Origin: VFMC01 sp050248155
GTDB taxonomy: Bacteria > Actinomycetota > Acidimicrobiia > Acidimicrobiales > Ilumatobacteraceae
Assembly: GCA_050248155.1 (NCBI GenBank)
Contig: JBFWSW010000005.1
Span: 62,001 to 126,000, forward strand
DNA length: 64,000 nt
Reading direction: 5' to 3'
How positions within the stretch are numbered: the stretch's first letter is position 1; each line of letters begins with the position of its first letter. Shown one piece after another: positions 53,447 to 61,089 of the stretch. Under the pieces are notes generated by a model that saw only the letters and a program-made list of their open reading frames with translations, was not told where the DNA came from and did not search any database. The position numbers and the translations under genes are program-made.

Positions 53447-54403
53447 ATGTCCGCGAGCACGGCGATCCGTCGCCACCACCACATCACACTCTGCACCGGC
53501 ACGGCGCAGGAGGACTACGACTTCCACACCCAAGTCCTCGGCCTGAAGAGCGTCAAGAAGACCGCGCTGTACGACGGCACGGTCCCCATCTACCACCTCT
53601 ACTACGGCAACGATCTCGGCCAGGAGAGCACCCTCATCACCTCGTTCCCGATGCGGCAGTCCGGCCGCATGGGCCGCAAGGGGCACGGCCAGATCAGCGC
53701 GCTGGCGCTGTCGGTGCCCGAGTCGAGCCTCGGCTACTGGCGCAACCGCCTCGCCGAGCACGGCGTCGAGACCCACGACGACGAGCGCTTCGGCGAGAAG
53801 ATGGTGTGCCTCACCAACCCGGGTGGGATCGACTACGAGCTCGTCGGCATCGCCGACGACGACCGCACCCCGTGGACCGGGGGCGGCGTGCCGGCCGAGT
53901 ACGGCATCCGAGGCACCCACGGCATCACCGTGTCGGTCAGCGCGCTCGAGACGTCGCACGAGTTCATGGACCTCGCGTGGAACGGCACACGCACGGCCGA
54001 CGACGGGAGCTCGACGCGATTCGAGGTCGGCGCGGGCGGATCGGGCACGATCGTCGACTTCCACGTCGACCCGTCCCTGCCGCAGGGCACGTGGACGTTC
54101 GGAGAAGGCACCGTTCACCACTGCGCCTTCCAGGTCGACGACCTCGACGTGCAGAGCGACGTGAAGGCGCACATCGAGGGCCTCGGCTTCACCGACGTGT
54201 CCGACCGCAAGGATCGCGGCTACTTCGAATCGGTGTACGTCCGCACGCCGGGCGGCGCGCTGTTCGAGGCGACGGTCAGCAAGCCCGAGGGCTTCCTCAT
54301 CGACGAGACCTACGAGAACCTGGGTCATGACTTCCAGGTGCCACCGGTGTTCGCCGACAAGGCGCAGTGGATCAAGGAGTACCTCGAGCCGCTGAACTAC
54401 TGA
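53447..54403 (+). CDS. Ring-cleaving dioxygenase, PcpA/LinE-like (VOC superfamily)
   Basis: 318 aa, two VOC modules. Fe(II) ligands are visible: His11/12 in RRHHHITLC, His224/225 in GTVHHCAFQV and Glu274 in GALFEATV, matching the His-His-Glu pattern of PcpA (His11, His227, Glu276). These enzymes open hydroquinone or chlorohydroquinone rings to hydroxymuconic semialdehydes or maleylacetate derivatives. It sits one gene before the two-subunit hydroquinone dioxygenase. ATG 53447 with GGGGG upstream. Confidence 0.82.
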   Translation: MSASTAIRRHHHITLCTGTAQEDYDFHTQVLGLKSVKKTALYDGTVPIYHLYYGNDLGQESTLITSFPMRQSGRMGRKGHGQISALALSVPESSLGYWRNRLAEHGVETHDDERFGEKMVCLTNPGGIDYELVGIADDDRTPWTGGGVPAEYGIRGTHGITVSVSALETSHEFMDLAWNGTRTADDGSSTRFEVGAGGSGTIVDFHVDPSLPQGTWTFGEGTVHHCAFQVDDLDVQSDVKAHIEGLGFTDVSDRKDRGYFESVYVRTPGGALFEATVSKPEGFLIDETYENLGHDFQVPPVFADKAQWIKEYLEPLNY

Positions 54404-54462
54404 TGCGTCGCGGTGGGCGCTCGCCCGCCGCGACCCGCTGAGCGGCGCTTCCTGGTGTCGGC

Positions 54463-54492
54463 TTGACACCAGACTCGTCGCATCCATAACCT
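54463..54492 (+). promoter_or_regulatory. Promoter of the hydroquinone dioxygenase operon
   Basis: Consensus -35 TTGACA (54463-54468) and -10 TAACCT (54487-54492) with an 18-bp spacer. Predicted transcription start near 54499, just before the inverted repeat at 54506-54539. Confidence 0.7.
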
Positions 54493-54505
54493 GTTCGCAT
54501 AGCGA

Positions 54506-54539
54506 CGATGTGTACACATAGCGCACACTACACACATCG
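54506..54539. promoter_or_regulatory. Candidate operator C downstream of the hydroquinone promoter
   Basis: CGATGTGT-N18-ACACATCG, a perfect 8-bp inverted repeat immediately after the predicted +1. Inside it lie TGTGTACACA and AGCGCACAC (54519-54527), the inverse of the 9-mer found in operators A and B. Position suits a repressor blocking transcription. Confidence 0.6.
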
Positions 54540-54569
54540 CCGGGGATCGAGTTCCGGGGGGACTGTTCG

Positions 54570-55064
54570 ATGACCACGTACACCACCAAGTTCGGCTCGC
54601 TGACCGACTACGTCAAAGGCAGCATCGACGTCATCCACGACAACCCGAAGCACTACGCGTTCTCGAACATCTTCGAGGTCGCTTCGAACGCCCGTCCGTG
54701 GGAGAAGATCGCGGTCGGGAAGAACATGGAGTACGTCCTCGAGGTCATCCGGGCCGAGGGCACGAGCGAGTGGCGGACCTGCGCCCACGACGAGTTCCCG
54801 CTCTGCATGGACGGCTCGGTGACCGTCGAGCTCCGCGAGCTCGACGCCCCGCGCGTCGCCGCCGACAAGCAGGGCTCGGTCGCCATCGACGGCGACCCAG
54901 GCGGCCGAGCGATGGGTCGCATCCAGCTCGGCCTCGGTCACATGGCGCTGCTGCCGGCCAACGCCGCGTACCGGTTCCACGCCGAGCGTCCGAGCGTCAT
55001 CTTGCTCCAGACCATCGTCGGCGACGACACCGTCGAGAAGTGGGGCGAGATCTGCCTGCGCTGA
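54570..55064 (+). CDS. Hydroquinone 1,2-dioxygenase small subunit
   Basis: 164 aa (about 18 kDa), the size of HapC/PnpC-type alpha subunits. A cupin-like small protein: FGSLTDYVKGSIDVI, EFPLCMDGSVTVELREL and LGHMALLPANAAYRFHAE. It carries no clear metal site, in keeping with a structural small subunit. Adjacent large subunit has all ligands. Catalyses ring opening of hydroquinone to 4-hydroxymuconic semialdehyde as an alpha2beta2 complex. ATG 54570 preceded by GGGGGGA. Confidence 0.85.
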   Translation: MTTYTTKFGSLTDYVKGSIDVIHDNPKHYAFSNIFEVASNARPWEKIAVGKNMEYVLEVIRAEGTSEWRTCAHDEFPLCMDGSVTVELRELDAPRVAADKQGSVAIDGDPGGRAMGRIQLGLGHMALLPANAAYRFHAERPSVILLQTIVGDDTVEKWGEICLR

Positions 55065-55119
55065 TCTCGCGCCGCGCGACCCATCCGTCCGATTCACCTG
55101 CCAGCTGCGAAGGACCCCG

Positions 55120-56103
55120 ATGAGCACCACCGAATCCACCGCCGTGACGGCGTCCGAACCCAACCGGGAGGGCTACCGCGAGTTCACCCTCGGCCACTTC
55201 CACTTCCGGCGTGACGAGTACTTCGCGTACGTCACGTGGCCGACCGGCGACCACGTGATGAGCATCGACGACTTCCTGCGCGCGATGCAGCGAGACGTGG
55301 CGTGGGACTTCTTCTACGGGACGGTGAACTTCGATGCCGTGGTCGGCACCATCAACCACTACGGCACGGTCGACCTGTTCGCCGGCAAGTTCAACGAGGT
55401 GTACCGCACCGCCGAGCGCGACTACGAGGAGAACTTCCCCACACCCGACATCCGCGAGACGTTCAAGGCGATGCTCGACGACTGGACCATCGGCGGTTTC
55501 GACCCCTTCGCCAGCCCTGCCGAGACCGACAAGCCGTTCGGGGTGAAGGCAGGTTCGAACACCGAGGCCGTCACCCGCCGGCGCGTCGCCGCAGCCCGCA
55601 TGGTGGGTGTCGCCGGCGACGAGCAGATCCGCACCGACGAGACCCATCCGATCAACCGGATGTTCGCCGACGTCCCGCAGGACGAGCCGGTCATCGACGC
55701 AGAGCTGGGCTTCGAGGATCAGCTCGCCGCGTTCAACCTCTTCGCCTACCTCAGCCGCAGCAACGTCACGTGGAACCCGTCGGTCGTCAGCGTGTGCAAG
55801 GACAGCCTCTACTGCCCGACGACCGAGGAGTACATCCTCCCGATCATCCACGGCAACGACCGGGTCGAGTGGTTCGTGCAGTTGAGCGACGAGATCCAAT
55901 GGGTGGTCGAGGACGGCAAGACAGGGGTCCTCCGCTCGAAGGTGACGATGCGCCCCGGCGACGTCGCGGCCATGCCGGCCGACATCCGCCACCAGGGCTA
56001 CAGCCCCAAGCGATCGATGCTGCTGGTGTGGGAGAACGCCTCGGCCGCGCTGCCCGAGCTCATCCGGACCGGCAAGGCGCCGCAGCACCCGGTGGACTTC
56101 TGA
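55120..56103 (+). CDS. Hydroquinone 1,2-dioxygenase large (catalytic) subunit
   Basis: 327 aa (about 37 kDa), the size of HapD/PnpD. Metal ligands fit the PnpD pattern as I recall it: His244, Asn246, Glu250 in IIHGNDRVEWF and His291 in IRHQGYS. The spacings (2, 4, 41 residues) equal those reported for PnpCD ligands. Fe(II)-dependent intradiol-type fold cleaving hydroquinone between a hydroxyl carbon and its neighbour. ATG 55120 after AAGGA. Adjacent to the CoA-transferase genes, cotranscribed. Confidence 0.9.
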   Translation: MSTTESTAVTASEPNREGYREFTLGHFHFRRDEYFAYVTWPTGDHVMSIDDFLRAMQRDVAWDFFYGTVNFDAVVGTINHYGTVDLFAGKFNEVYRTAERDYEENFPTPDIRETFKAMLDDWTIGGFDPFASPAETDKPFGVKAGSNTEAVTRRRVAAARMVGVAGDEQIRTDETHPINRMFADVPQDEPVIDAELGFEDQLAAFNLFAYLSRSNVTWNPSVVSVCKDSLYCPTTEEYILPIIHGNDRVEWFVQLSDEIQWVVEDGKTGVLRSKVTMRPGDVAAMPADIRHQGYSPKRSMLLVWENASAALPELIRTGKAPQHPVDF

Positions 56104-56110
56104 CCACCCC

Positions 56111-56974
56111 ATGGCGGAGCTGCTGAGCCTGGAATCGGCGATCTCGTCGCTCGTGCGCGACGGCGTGACCGTGTCGATGGAGGGCTTCACCCACCTCATC
56201 CCTCACGCTGCCGGGCACGAGATCATCCGGCAGGGGCGCCGCGACCTGCACCTCGTGCGCATGACACCCGACATCGTGTACGACCAGCTCATCGGTGCGG
56301 GCTGCGCGACGCACCTCACGTTCTCGTGGGGCGGGAACCCGGGAGTCGGCTCGCTCCATCGTTTCCGCGACGCGGTCGAGAACCAGTGGCCGCACCACCT
56401 CGAGATCGAGGAGCACAGCCACGCCGGCATGGCCACCCGCTACGCGGCCGGTGCCTCGGGGCTGCCGTTCGGGGTGCTGCGCGGCTACGTCGGCACCGAT
56501 CTGCCCGATCACACCACCACCATCGTCCCCATCCAGTGCCCGTTCACCGGCGAGCAGCTCACCGCAGTCCCCGCGCTGCGACCTGATGTCGCCGTCATCC
56601 ACGCGCAGCGCGCCGACCGCCGCGGCAACGTCCAGATCTGGGGCCTCGTCGGCATCCAGAAAGAAGCAGTCCTCTCGGCGCGCGCCAGCATCGTCACCGT
56701 CGAAGAGGTCGTCGACGAGCTCGAGCCCCGACCCGGCGCGCTGGTGCTCCCCACGTGGGCGCTCGACGCCGTGTGCCTCGTCCCGCACGGCGCCCACCCC
56801 AGCTTCGCGATGGGATACAGCGAGCGCGACAACGACTTCTACCAAGCCTGGGACCACATCGCGAAAGACCGCGACACGTTCACCACGTGGATCGACGAGC
56901 ACATCCTCTCGACGTCGGACCATGCCGAGTTCCTGCGGTCGGCGGGCCTCGATCGCGAGCGCACCAGTGTCTGA
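56111..56974 (+). CDS. 3-oxoadipate CoA-transferase subunit A
   Basis: 287 aa, family I CoA-transferase alpha subunit: DGVTVSMEGFTHLIPHAAGHEIIRQ, GGNPGVGSLHRFRD, and ADRRGNVQIWGLVG. This arrangement is typical of CatI/PcaI-like proteins found in hydroquinone/catechol clusters. Transfers CoA from succinyl-CoA to 3-oxoadipate with subunit B. ATG 56111, 8 bp after the dioxygenase stop. Confidence 0.88.
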   Translation: MAELLSLESAISSLVRDGVTVSMEGFTHLIPHAAGHEIIRQGRRDLHLVRMTPDIVYDQLIGAGCATHLTFSWGGNPGVGSLHRFRDAVENQWPHHLEIEEHSHAGMATRYAAGASGLPFGVLRGYVGTDLPDHTTTIVPIQCPFTGEQLTAVPALRPDVAVIHAQRADRRGNVQIWGLVGIQKEAVLSARASIVTVEEVVDELEPRPGALVLPTWALDAVCLVPHGAHPSFAMGYSERDNDFYQAWDHIAKDRDTFTTWIDEHILSTSDHAEFLRSAGLDRERTSV

Positions 56975-57779
56975 CGGCCCTGGCGCTGCACGGTCGGAGA
57001 ACGGCCCGCGCACCGACGTCCAGGACGTGTCGTCCGACGACGTCATGATCGTCAACGCAGCGCGCGCGCTCGGCGCGTGGGCGGCGGCAGGCCACCCGGT
57101 GTGCTTCGTCGGCATCGGGCTGCCGTCGACGGCGGCCAACCTCGCGCGTCGCCTCTACGACCCGGCCCCCATCCTGGTGTACGAGAGCGGGTGCATCGGC
57201 TCGAAGCCGACCCGACTGCCCCTCTCGATCGGCGACGGCGAGCTCGGCGCGACAGCCGACGCCGTCGTCAGCGTCCCCGAGATCTTCGCCTACTGGTTGC
57301 AGGCAGGACGCATCGACGTGGGGTTCCTCGGTGGAGCCCAGGTCGACCGCTTCGCCAACATCAACTCGACGGTCATCGGCGGGTACGACACGCCGCGCAC
57401 GCGGCTCCCAGGCGCCGGCGGGGCGCCGGAGATCGCGGCATCGGCCGGCAAGGTGATGGTCATCATGCGTCAGTCGGCTCGCGCGTTCGTCGACCGCTGC
57501 GACTTCCGCTCGTCGATGGGATTCGGTGACGGGCCGGGCCACCGCGAACGGCTGGGCCTCCGCGGCGGGGGACCGCGGCTCGTCGTCACCGATCTCGGCC
57601 TGCTCGAACCCGACCCCGAGTCCTGCGAGCTCGTCATGACGGCCCTCCACCCGGGCATCACGCGAGAGCAGTGCAGCGCGGCCACCGGGTGGCCGTTGCG
57701 GTTCGCAGCCGACCTGCGCGAGACCCCGCGTCCGACGCTCGGCGAGATCGACACGCTGCGGGAGATCCAGGCCGCGTGA
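56967..57779 (+). CDS. 3-oxoadipate CoA-transferase subunit B
   Basis: 270 aa. PVCFVGIGLPSTAANLARR, then VYESGCIG with the catalytic glutamate, then GELGATADAVVSVPEIF, and a C-terminal PHPGIT-type segment. Start is ambiguous: GTG 56967 overlaps subunit A by 8 nt, ATG 57046 would give the core domain. Completes the heteromeric transferase. GTG of the next gene overlaps its stop. Confidence 0.88.
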   Translation: MSDGPGAARSENGPRTDVQDVSSDDVMIVNAARALGAWAAAGHPVCFVGIGLPSTAANLARRLYDPAPILVYESGCIGSKPTRLPLSIGDGELGATADAVVSVPEIFAYWLQAGRIDVGFLGGAQVDRFANINSTVIGGYDTPRTRLPGAGGAPEIAASAGKVMVIMRQSARAFVDRCDFRSSMGFGDGPGHRERLGLRGGGPRLVVTDLGLLEPDPESCELVMTALHPGITREQCSAATGWPLRFAADLRETPRPTLGEIDTLREIQAA

Positions 57780-58873
57780 GCGAGGCGTCCGCCCTGCACG
57801 GCATGGAGTTCGTGTACGACGCGCTGCCTCAGCGGGTGCGGTTCGGCGCAGGTCAACGCCACCATCTCGCCGACGAGGTCCGGCACCTCGGCGTCACCCG
57901 CATCTTCTTCATCGGGGACACGCCCGACGCGCAGCAGGTGAGCGCCGAGCTCGCGCGCCAGGACGGCATCACCATCGCAGCAGACTGGAACGAGGCCGTC
58001 CAGCACGTACCCGACGAGCTCGCCGAGCGGGCGCGCTCGGCGTACGCCGACTCGGGCGCCGACGCGATCGTCACCGTCGGCGGGGGTTCGTCGACGGGCC
58101 TGGCCAAGGCGATCGCCCTGTCGCACGGCGCGCCCATCGTCGCCGTGCCCACCACCTACGCGGGGAGCGAGCAGACCGCCATCTACGGCATCACCGGTGG
58201 GCGGCACAAGCAGACCGGCAAGAACCCCGCGGTGCAGCCGAGATCGGTCGTGTACGACGCCGAGTTGACGCTCGGGCTCCCGCCGAACGTCACCGGACCC
58301 TCGGCGTTCAACGCCCTCGCGCACAGCGTGGAGGCGCTGTACGCGCCCGGCCACAACCCGGTCACGAGTGTCCTCGCGATGGAGGGCGTCCGCGCCATCC
58401 ATCGCGCTCTCCCGACCGTCATGGCGTCACCGCGAGACGTCGACGCGCGGTCGGTGCTGCAGTACGGCGCCTACCTGTCCGGCGTCGCCCTCGGGCAGAC
58501 CGCCGCAGCGTTCCACCACAAGATCTGTCATGTGCTCGGCGGTGCGTTCAACCTCGTGCACGCCGACTCGCACTCGGTGATCCTCCCGCACGCGATCGCG
58601 TTCAACGCTCCCGCGATCCCCTCCGAGATGCGCACCCTTGCGCAGGCCCTGGGCTGCGACCCGCGGGACGCGCCCGGTGTGTTGTGGGACCTCGCGGTGG
58701 CGAGCAACGTACCGACATCACTGCGCCAGCTGGGCCTCTCGTCGGGCGACCTGCCCGAGGTGGCGTCGCTTGCCGCGCGCGAGATCACCGCCAACCCGCG
58801 TCCGTTCACCGAAGCCGACCTGCTCGATCTCCTCGAGCGGGCGTACGCGGGCGAACGACCCGCAGCGAGCTGA
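57776..58873 (+). CDS. Maleylacetate reductase
   Basis: 365 aa, iron-containing alcohol dehydrogenase family. FVYDALPQRVRFGAGQRH is the maleylacetate-reductase N-terminus, VTVGGGSSTGLAKAIAL binds NAD(P)H, PTTYAGSEQTAIYGI follows, and AAAFHHKICHVLGGAFNLVHADSHSVILPHA carries the catalytic/metal-region His residues. Reduces maleylacetate to 3-oxoadipate, linking ring cleavage to the CoA-transferase. GTG 57776 overlaps the transferase stop; ATG 57803 is possible. Confidence 0.93.
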   Translation: MSEASALHGMEFVYDALPQRVRFGAGQRHHLADEVRHLGVTRIFFIGDTPDAQQVSAELARQDGITIAADWNEAVQHVPDELAERARSAYADSGADAIVTVGGGSSTGLAKAIALSHGAPIVAVPTTYAGSEQTAIYGITGGRHKQTGKNPAVQPRSVVYDAELTLGLPPNVTGPSAFNALAHSVEALYAPGHNPVTSVLAMEGVRAIHRALPTVMASPRDVDARSVLQYGAYLSGVALGQTAAAFHHKICHVLGGAFNLVHADSHSVILPHAIAFNAPAIPSEMRTLAQALGCDPRDAPGVLWDLAVASNVPTSLRQLGLSSGDLPEVASLAAREITANPRPFTEADLLDLLERAYAGERPAAS

Positions 58874-58888
58874 GCGAGGAGCACCGCC

Positions 58889-60091
58889 ATGACCACCGCG
58901 ACACCGACCTTCGTCCTCGACGCAGTGCGCACACCGGTCGGCCGCATCGGCGGCGCGCTCGCGGCAGTGCGTCCCGACGATCTCGCCGCCGGCACCGTCC
59001 GCGCCTTGCTCGATCGTTGGCCCGCGCTCGATCCCGCGACCATCGACGAGGTGTACGTCGGCGACGCCAATCAAGCCGGCGAGGACAACCGCAACGTCGG
59101 TCGCATGGCCTGTTTGCTGGCCGGTCTGCCCACGTCGGTTCCCGGCGCCACGGTGAACCGGCTCTGCGGATCGGGGCTCGACGCGATCGCATGCGCCAGC
59201 CGCGCGGTCGCGGTGGGCGACGCCGACGTGGCACTCGCAGGAGGCGTCGAGAGCATGTCGCGCGCCCCCTGGGTCTTGCAGAAGCCGGCCAAGGGCTACC
59301 CGACCGGCCACGAGCAGTTGTGGAGCACCACGCTCGGATGGCGGATGACCAACCCGGCGATGCCGAAGGAGTGGACCGTCGCTCTCGGCGAAGGTGCCGA
59401 GCTGCTCGCCGATCGGCACTCGATCGGCCGTGACGAGCAGGACGAGTTCGCCCTCAGATCGCACCAGCAGGCCGACGCAGCCTGGACCTCCGGCTGGTTC
59501 GACGCCGAGGTCGTGCCCGTCGCGGCAGCCGCCCTCGATCGCGACGAGTGCATCCGTGCCGACACGACCCTCGCGAAGCTCGCGTCGCTCAAGCCCGTGT
59601 TCCGACCCGACGGCACCGTCACAGCCGGCAACTCGTCGCCGATGAACGACGGTGCGTCGATGCTGCTGCTCGCGTCGGAGACCGGACTGGCGCGCATCGG
59701 CGCCGAGCCGCTCGCGCGCATCGTGTCGCGCGCGAGCAGCGGCGTCGAGCCCCACCTCTACGGCATCGGTCCCGTCGAGTCCGTCCGAGTCGCGTTGAAG
59801 CGCGCGGGTATCACGTGGAGCGATCTCGACGCGGTCGAGCTGAACGAGGCGTTCGCCGCGCAGAGCCTCGCCTGCCTGCGCGAGATGCCCGAGCTCGACC
59901 CCTCGATCGTCAACGCGCAGGGAGGAGCGATCGCGCTCGGCCACGCCCTCGGCGGCTCGGGCGCGCGCATCGTCACGACGCTCGTCCACCGACTGCGCCG
60001 CACGGGCGGACGCTTCGGCTTGGCGACGATGTGCATCGGCGTCGGCCAGGGCATCGCGATGGTCGTCGAGAACGTCGGCGCGGCCCGATGA
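58889..60091 (+). CDS. pcaF: 3-oxoadipyl-CoA thiolase
   Basis: 400 aa thiolase. Catalytic Cys in VNRLCGSGLDAI, active-site GGAIALGHALGGSGAR with His, and second Cys in MCIGVGQG; ELNEAFAAQSLACLREM is the thiolase insert. ADVALAGGVESMSRAPWV fits PcaF. Cleaves 3-oxoadipyl-CoA to succinyl-CoA and acetyl-CoA, the last step of the pathway. ATG 58889. Confidence 0.92.
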   Translation: MTTATPTFVLDAVRTPVGRIGGALAAVRPDDLAAGTVRALLDRWPALDPATIDEVYVGDANQAGEDNRNVGRMACLLAGLPTSVPGATVNRLCGSGLDAIACASRAVAVGDADVALAGGVESMSRAPWVLQKPAKGYPTGHEQLWSTTLGWRMTNPAMPKEWTVALGEGAELLADRHSIGRDEQDEFALRSHQQADAAWTSGWFDAEVVPVAAAALDRDECIRADTTLAKLASLKPVFRPDGTVTAGNSSPMNDGASMLLLASETGLARIGAEPLARIVSRASSGVEPHLYGIGPVESVRVALKRAGITWSDLDAVELNEAFAAQSLACLREMPELDPSIVNAQGGAIALGHALGGSGARIVTTLVHRLRRTGGRFGLATMCIGVGQGIAMVVENVGAAR

Positions 60092-60225
60092 CCCCTCGCC
60101 CGCATCCCGACCCCGGCAGTCTCGCGCCGCTCACCGACGGCGGACCGCCGAAGTTCGTGTCGGCCGCCGATCTCGGGCAGTCCGGCGTCGCTGAGCGACC
60201 TGTGACTGCCGAAGTTGGGGGGTGG
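60088..60225 (+). other. Possible truncated gene start coupled to the thiolase
   Basis: An ATG (60088) overlaps the thiolase TGA in the usual ATGA coupling and opens about 46 protein-like codons (PGSLAPLTDGGPPKFVSAAD). The frame then runs into the antisense of the IclR gene, so a complete gene cannot exist here. It could be the 5' end of a gene lost by deletion or just chance. Confidence 0.3.
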
Positions 60226-61026
60226 TCAGCGGCGGCGGCTGAGGTCGTCGTTGATGCGCGCCGTCGTCTCGAGCAGCGCCGGCAGGAACTGCTTGCGCAG
60301 CGCGTCGAGGTTGGTGCGAGTCGCGTGCGCCGACACGTTCACGGCACCGAGCACGCGTCCGTTGGCATCGCACAGCGGTGCCGCCACGCTGCGCACCCCG
60401 TCCTCGAGCTCTTGGTCGACCAGCGCCCACCCCTGGTCACGGGTCTCCGAGACGATGGTGCGCAGCTGCGCCGGGTCGACGACGGTGCGGCTGGTCAGCG
60501 CGCGCAGCTCGACCCGGCCGAGGTATGCGTCGACCGCGTCGTCGTCCATGCCTGCCAGCAGCACGCGACCCATCGACGTCGGGTACAGCGGCAGCCGGCT
60601 GCCGACGGCGAGCGAGATGGTCATGATCCGCTTGGTGGGCACCCGCGCGACGTAGACGATCTCGTCGCGGTCGAGCACGCTGATCGACGACGACTCGTGC
60701 ACGCGGTGCACGAGATCCTCGATGTGGCTCTGGGCGAGATCCCAGAACGGCGTCGAGGACAGGTACGTGTAGCCGAGACGCAAGATGCGCGGCGTCAGGA
60801 AGAACTCCCGCTCGTCGCTGTCGACGAAGCCCAGTTGCTGCAACGTGAGCAGGAACCGGCGACTGGCCGCGCGCGTGAGCCCGGTCGCACGAGCCACGTC
60901 GCTGAGCGTCAGCCTCGGGTTCTGCGCCGAGAACGCCTGGATGACGGCGAGCCCTCGTTCGAGCGACTGGACGAAGTCGCTCCCCGCCTCGCTCGGTTGG
61001 GAGCCGGTCGAGGCGCCTGTTCGCAT
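60226..61026 (-). CDS. IclR family transcriptional regulator (PcaR/CatR-like)
   Basis: 266 aa. N-terminal wHTH: SDFVQSLERGLAVIQAFSAQNPRLTLSDVARATGLTRAASRRFLLTLQQLGFVD, ligand domain with VPTKRIMTISLAVGSRLPLYPTSMGRVLLAGM and GAVNVSAHATR. The PcaR/PcaU/PobR subgroup has this text and controls 3-oxoadipate-pathway genes. ATG 61026 lies in the palindrome at 61018-61034. Divergent from the flavoprotein gene. Confidence 0.93.
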   Translation of the reverse strand: MRTGASTGSQPSEAGSDFVQSLERGLAVIQAFSAQNPRLTLSDVARATGLTRAASRRFLLTLQQLGFVDSDEREFFLTPRILRLGYTYLSSTPFWDLAQSHIEDLVHRVHESSSISVLDRDEIVYVARVPTKRIMTISLAVGSRLPLYPTSMGRVLLAGMDDDAVDAYLGRVELRALTSRTVVDPAQLRTIVSETRDQGWALVDQELEDGVRSVAAPLCDANGRVLGAVNVSAHATRTNLDALRKQFLPALLETTARINDDLSRRR

Positions 61027-61034
61027 GACGAACA
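61018..61034. promoter_or_regulatory. Inverted repeat over the IclR gene start
   Basis: TGTTCG-N5-CGAACA, perfect 6-bp arms, overlapping the regulator's start codon and lying 56 bp upstream of the divergent flavoprotein gene. Likely autoregulatory or divergent-promoter operator. Confidence 0.5.
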
Positions 61035-61089
61035 CATTACCGCATCCCGACCACGACCTCACAAGGCGCTCTAGAAAGGTAGTCCCGAC

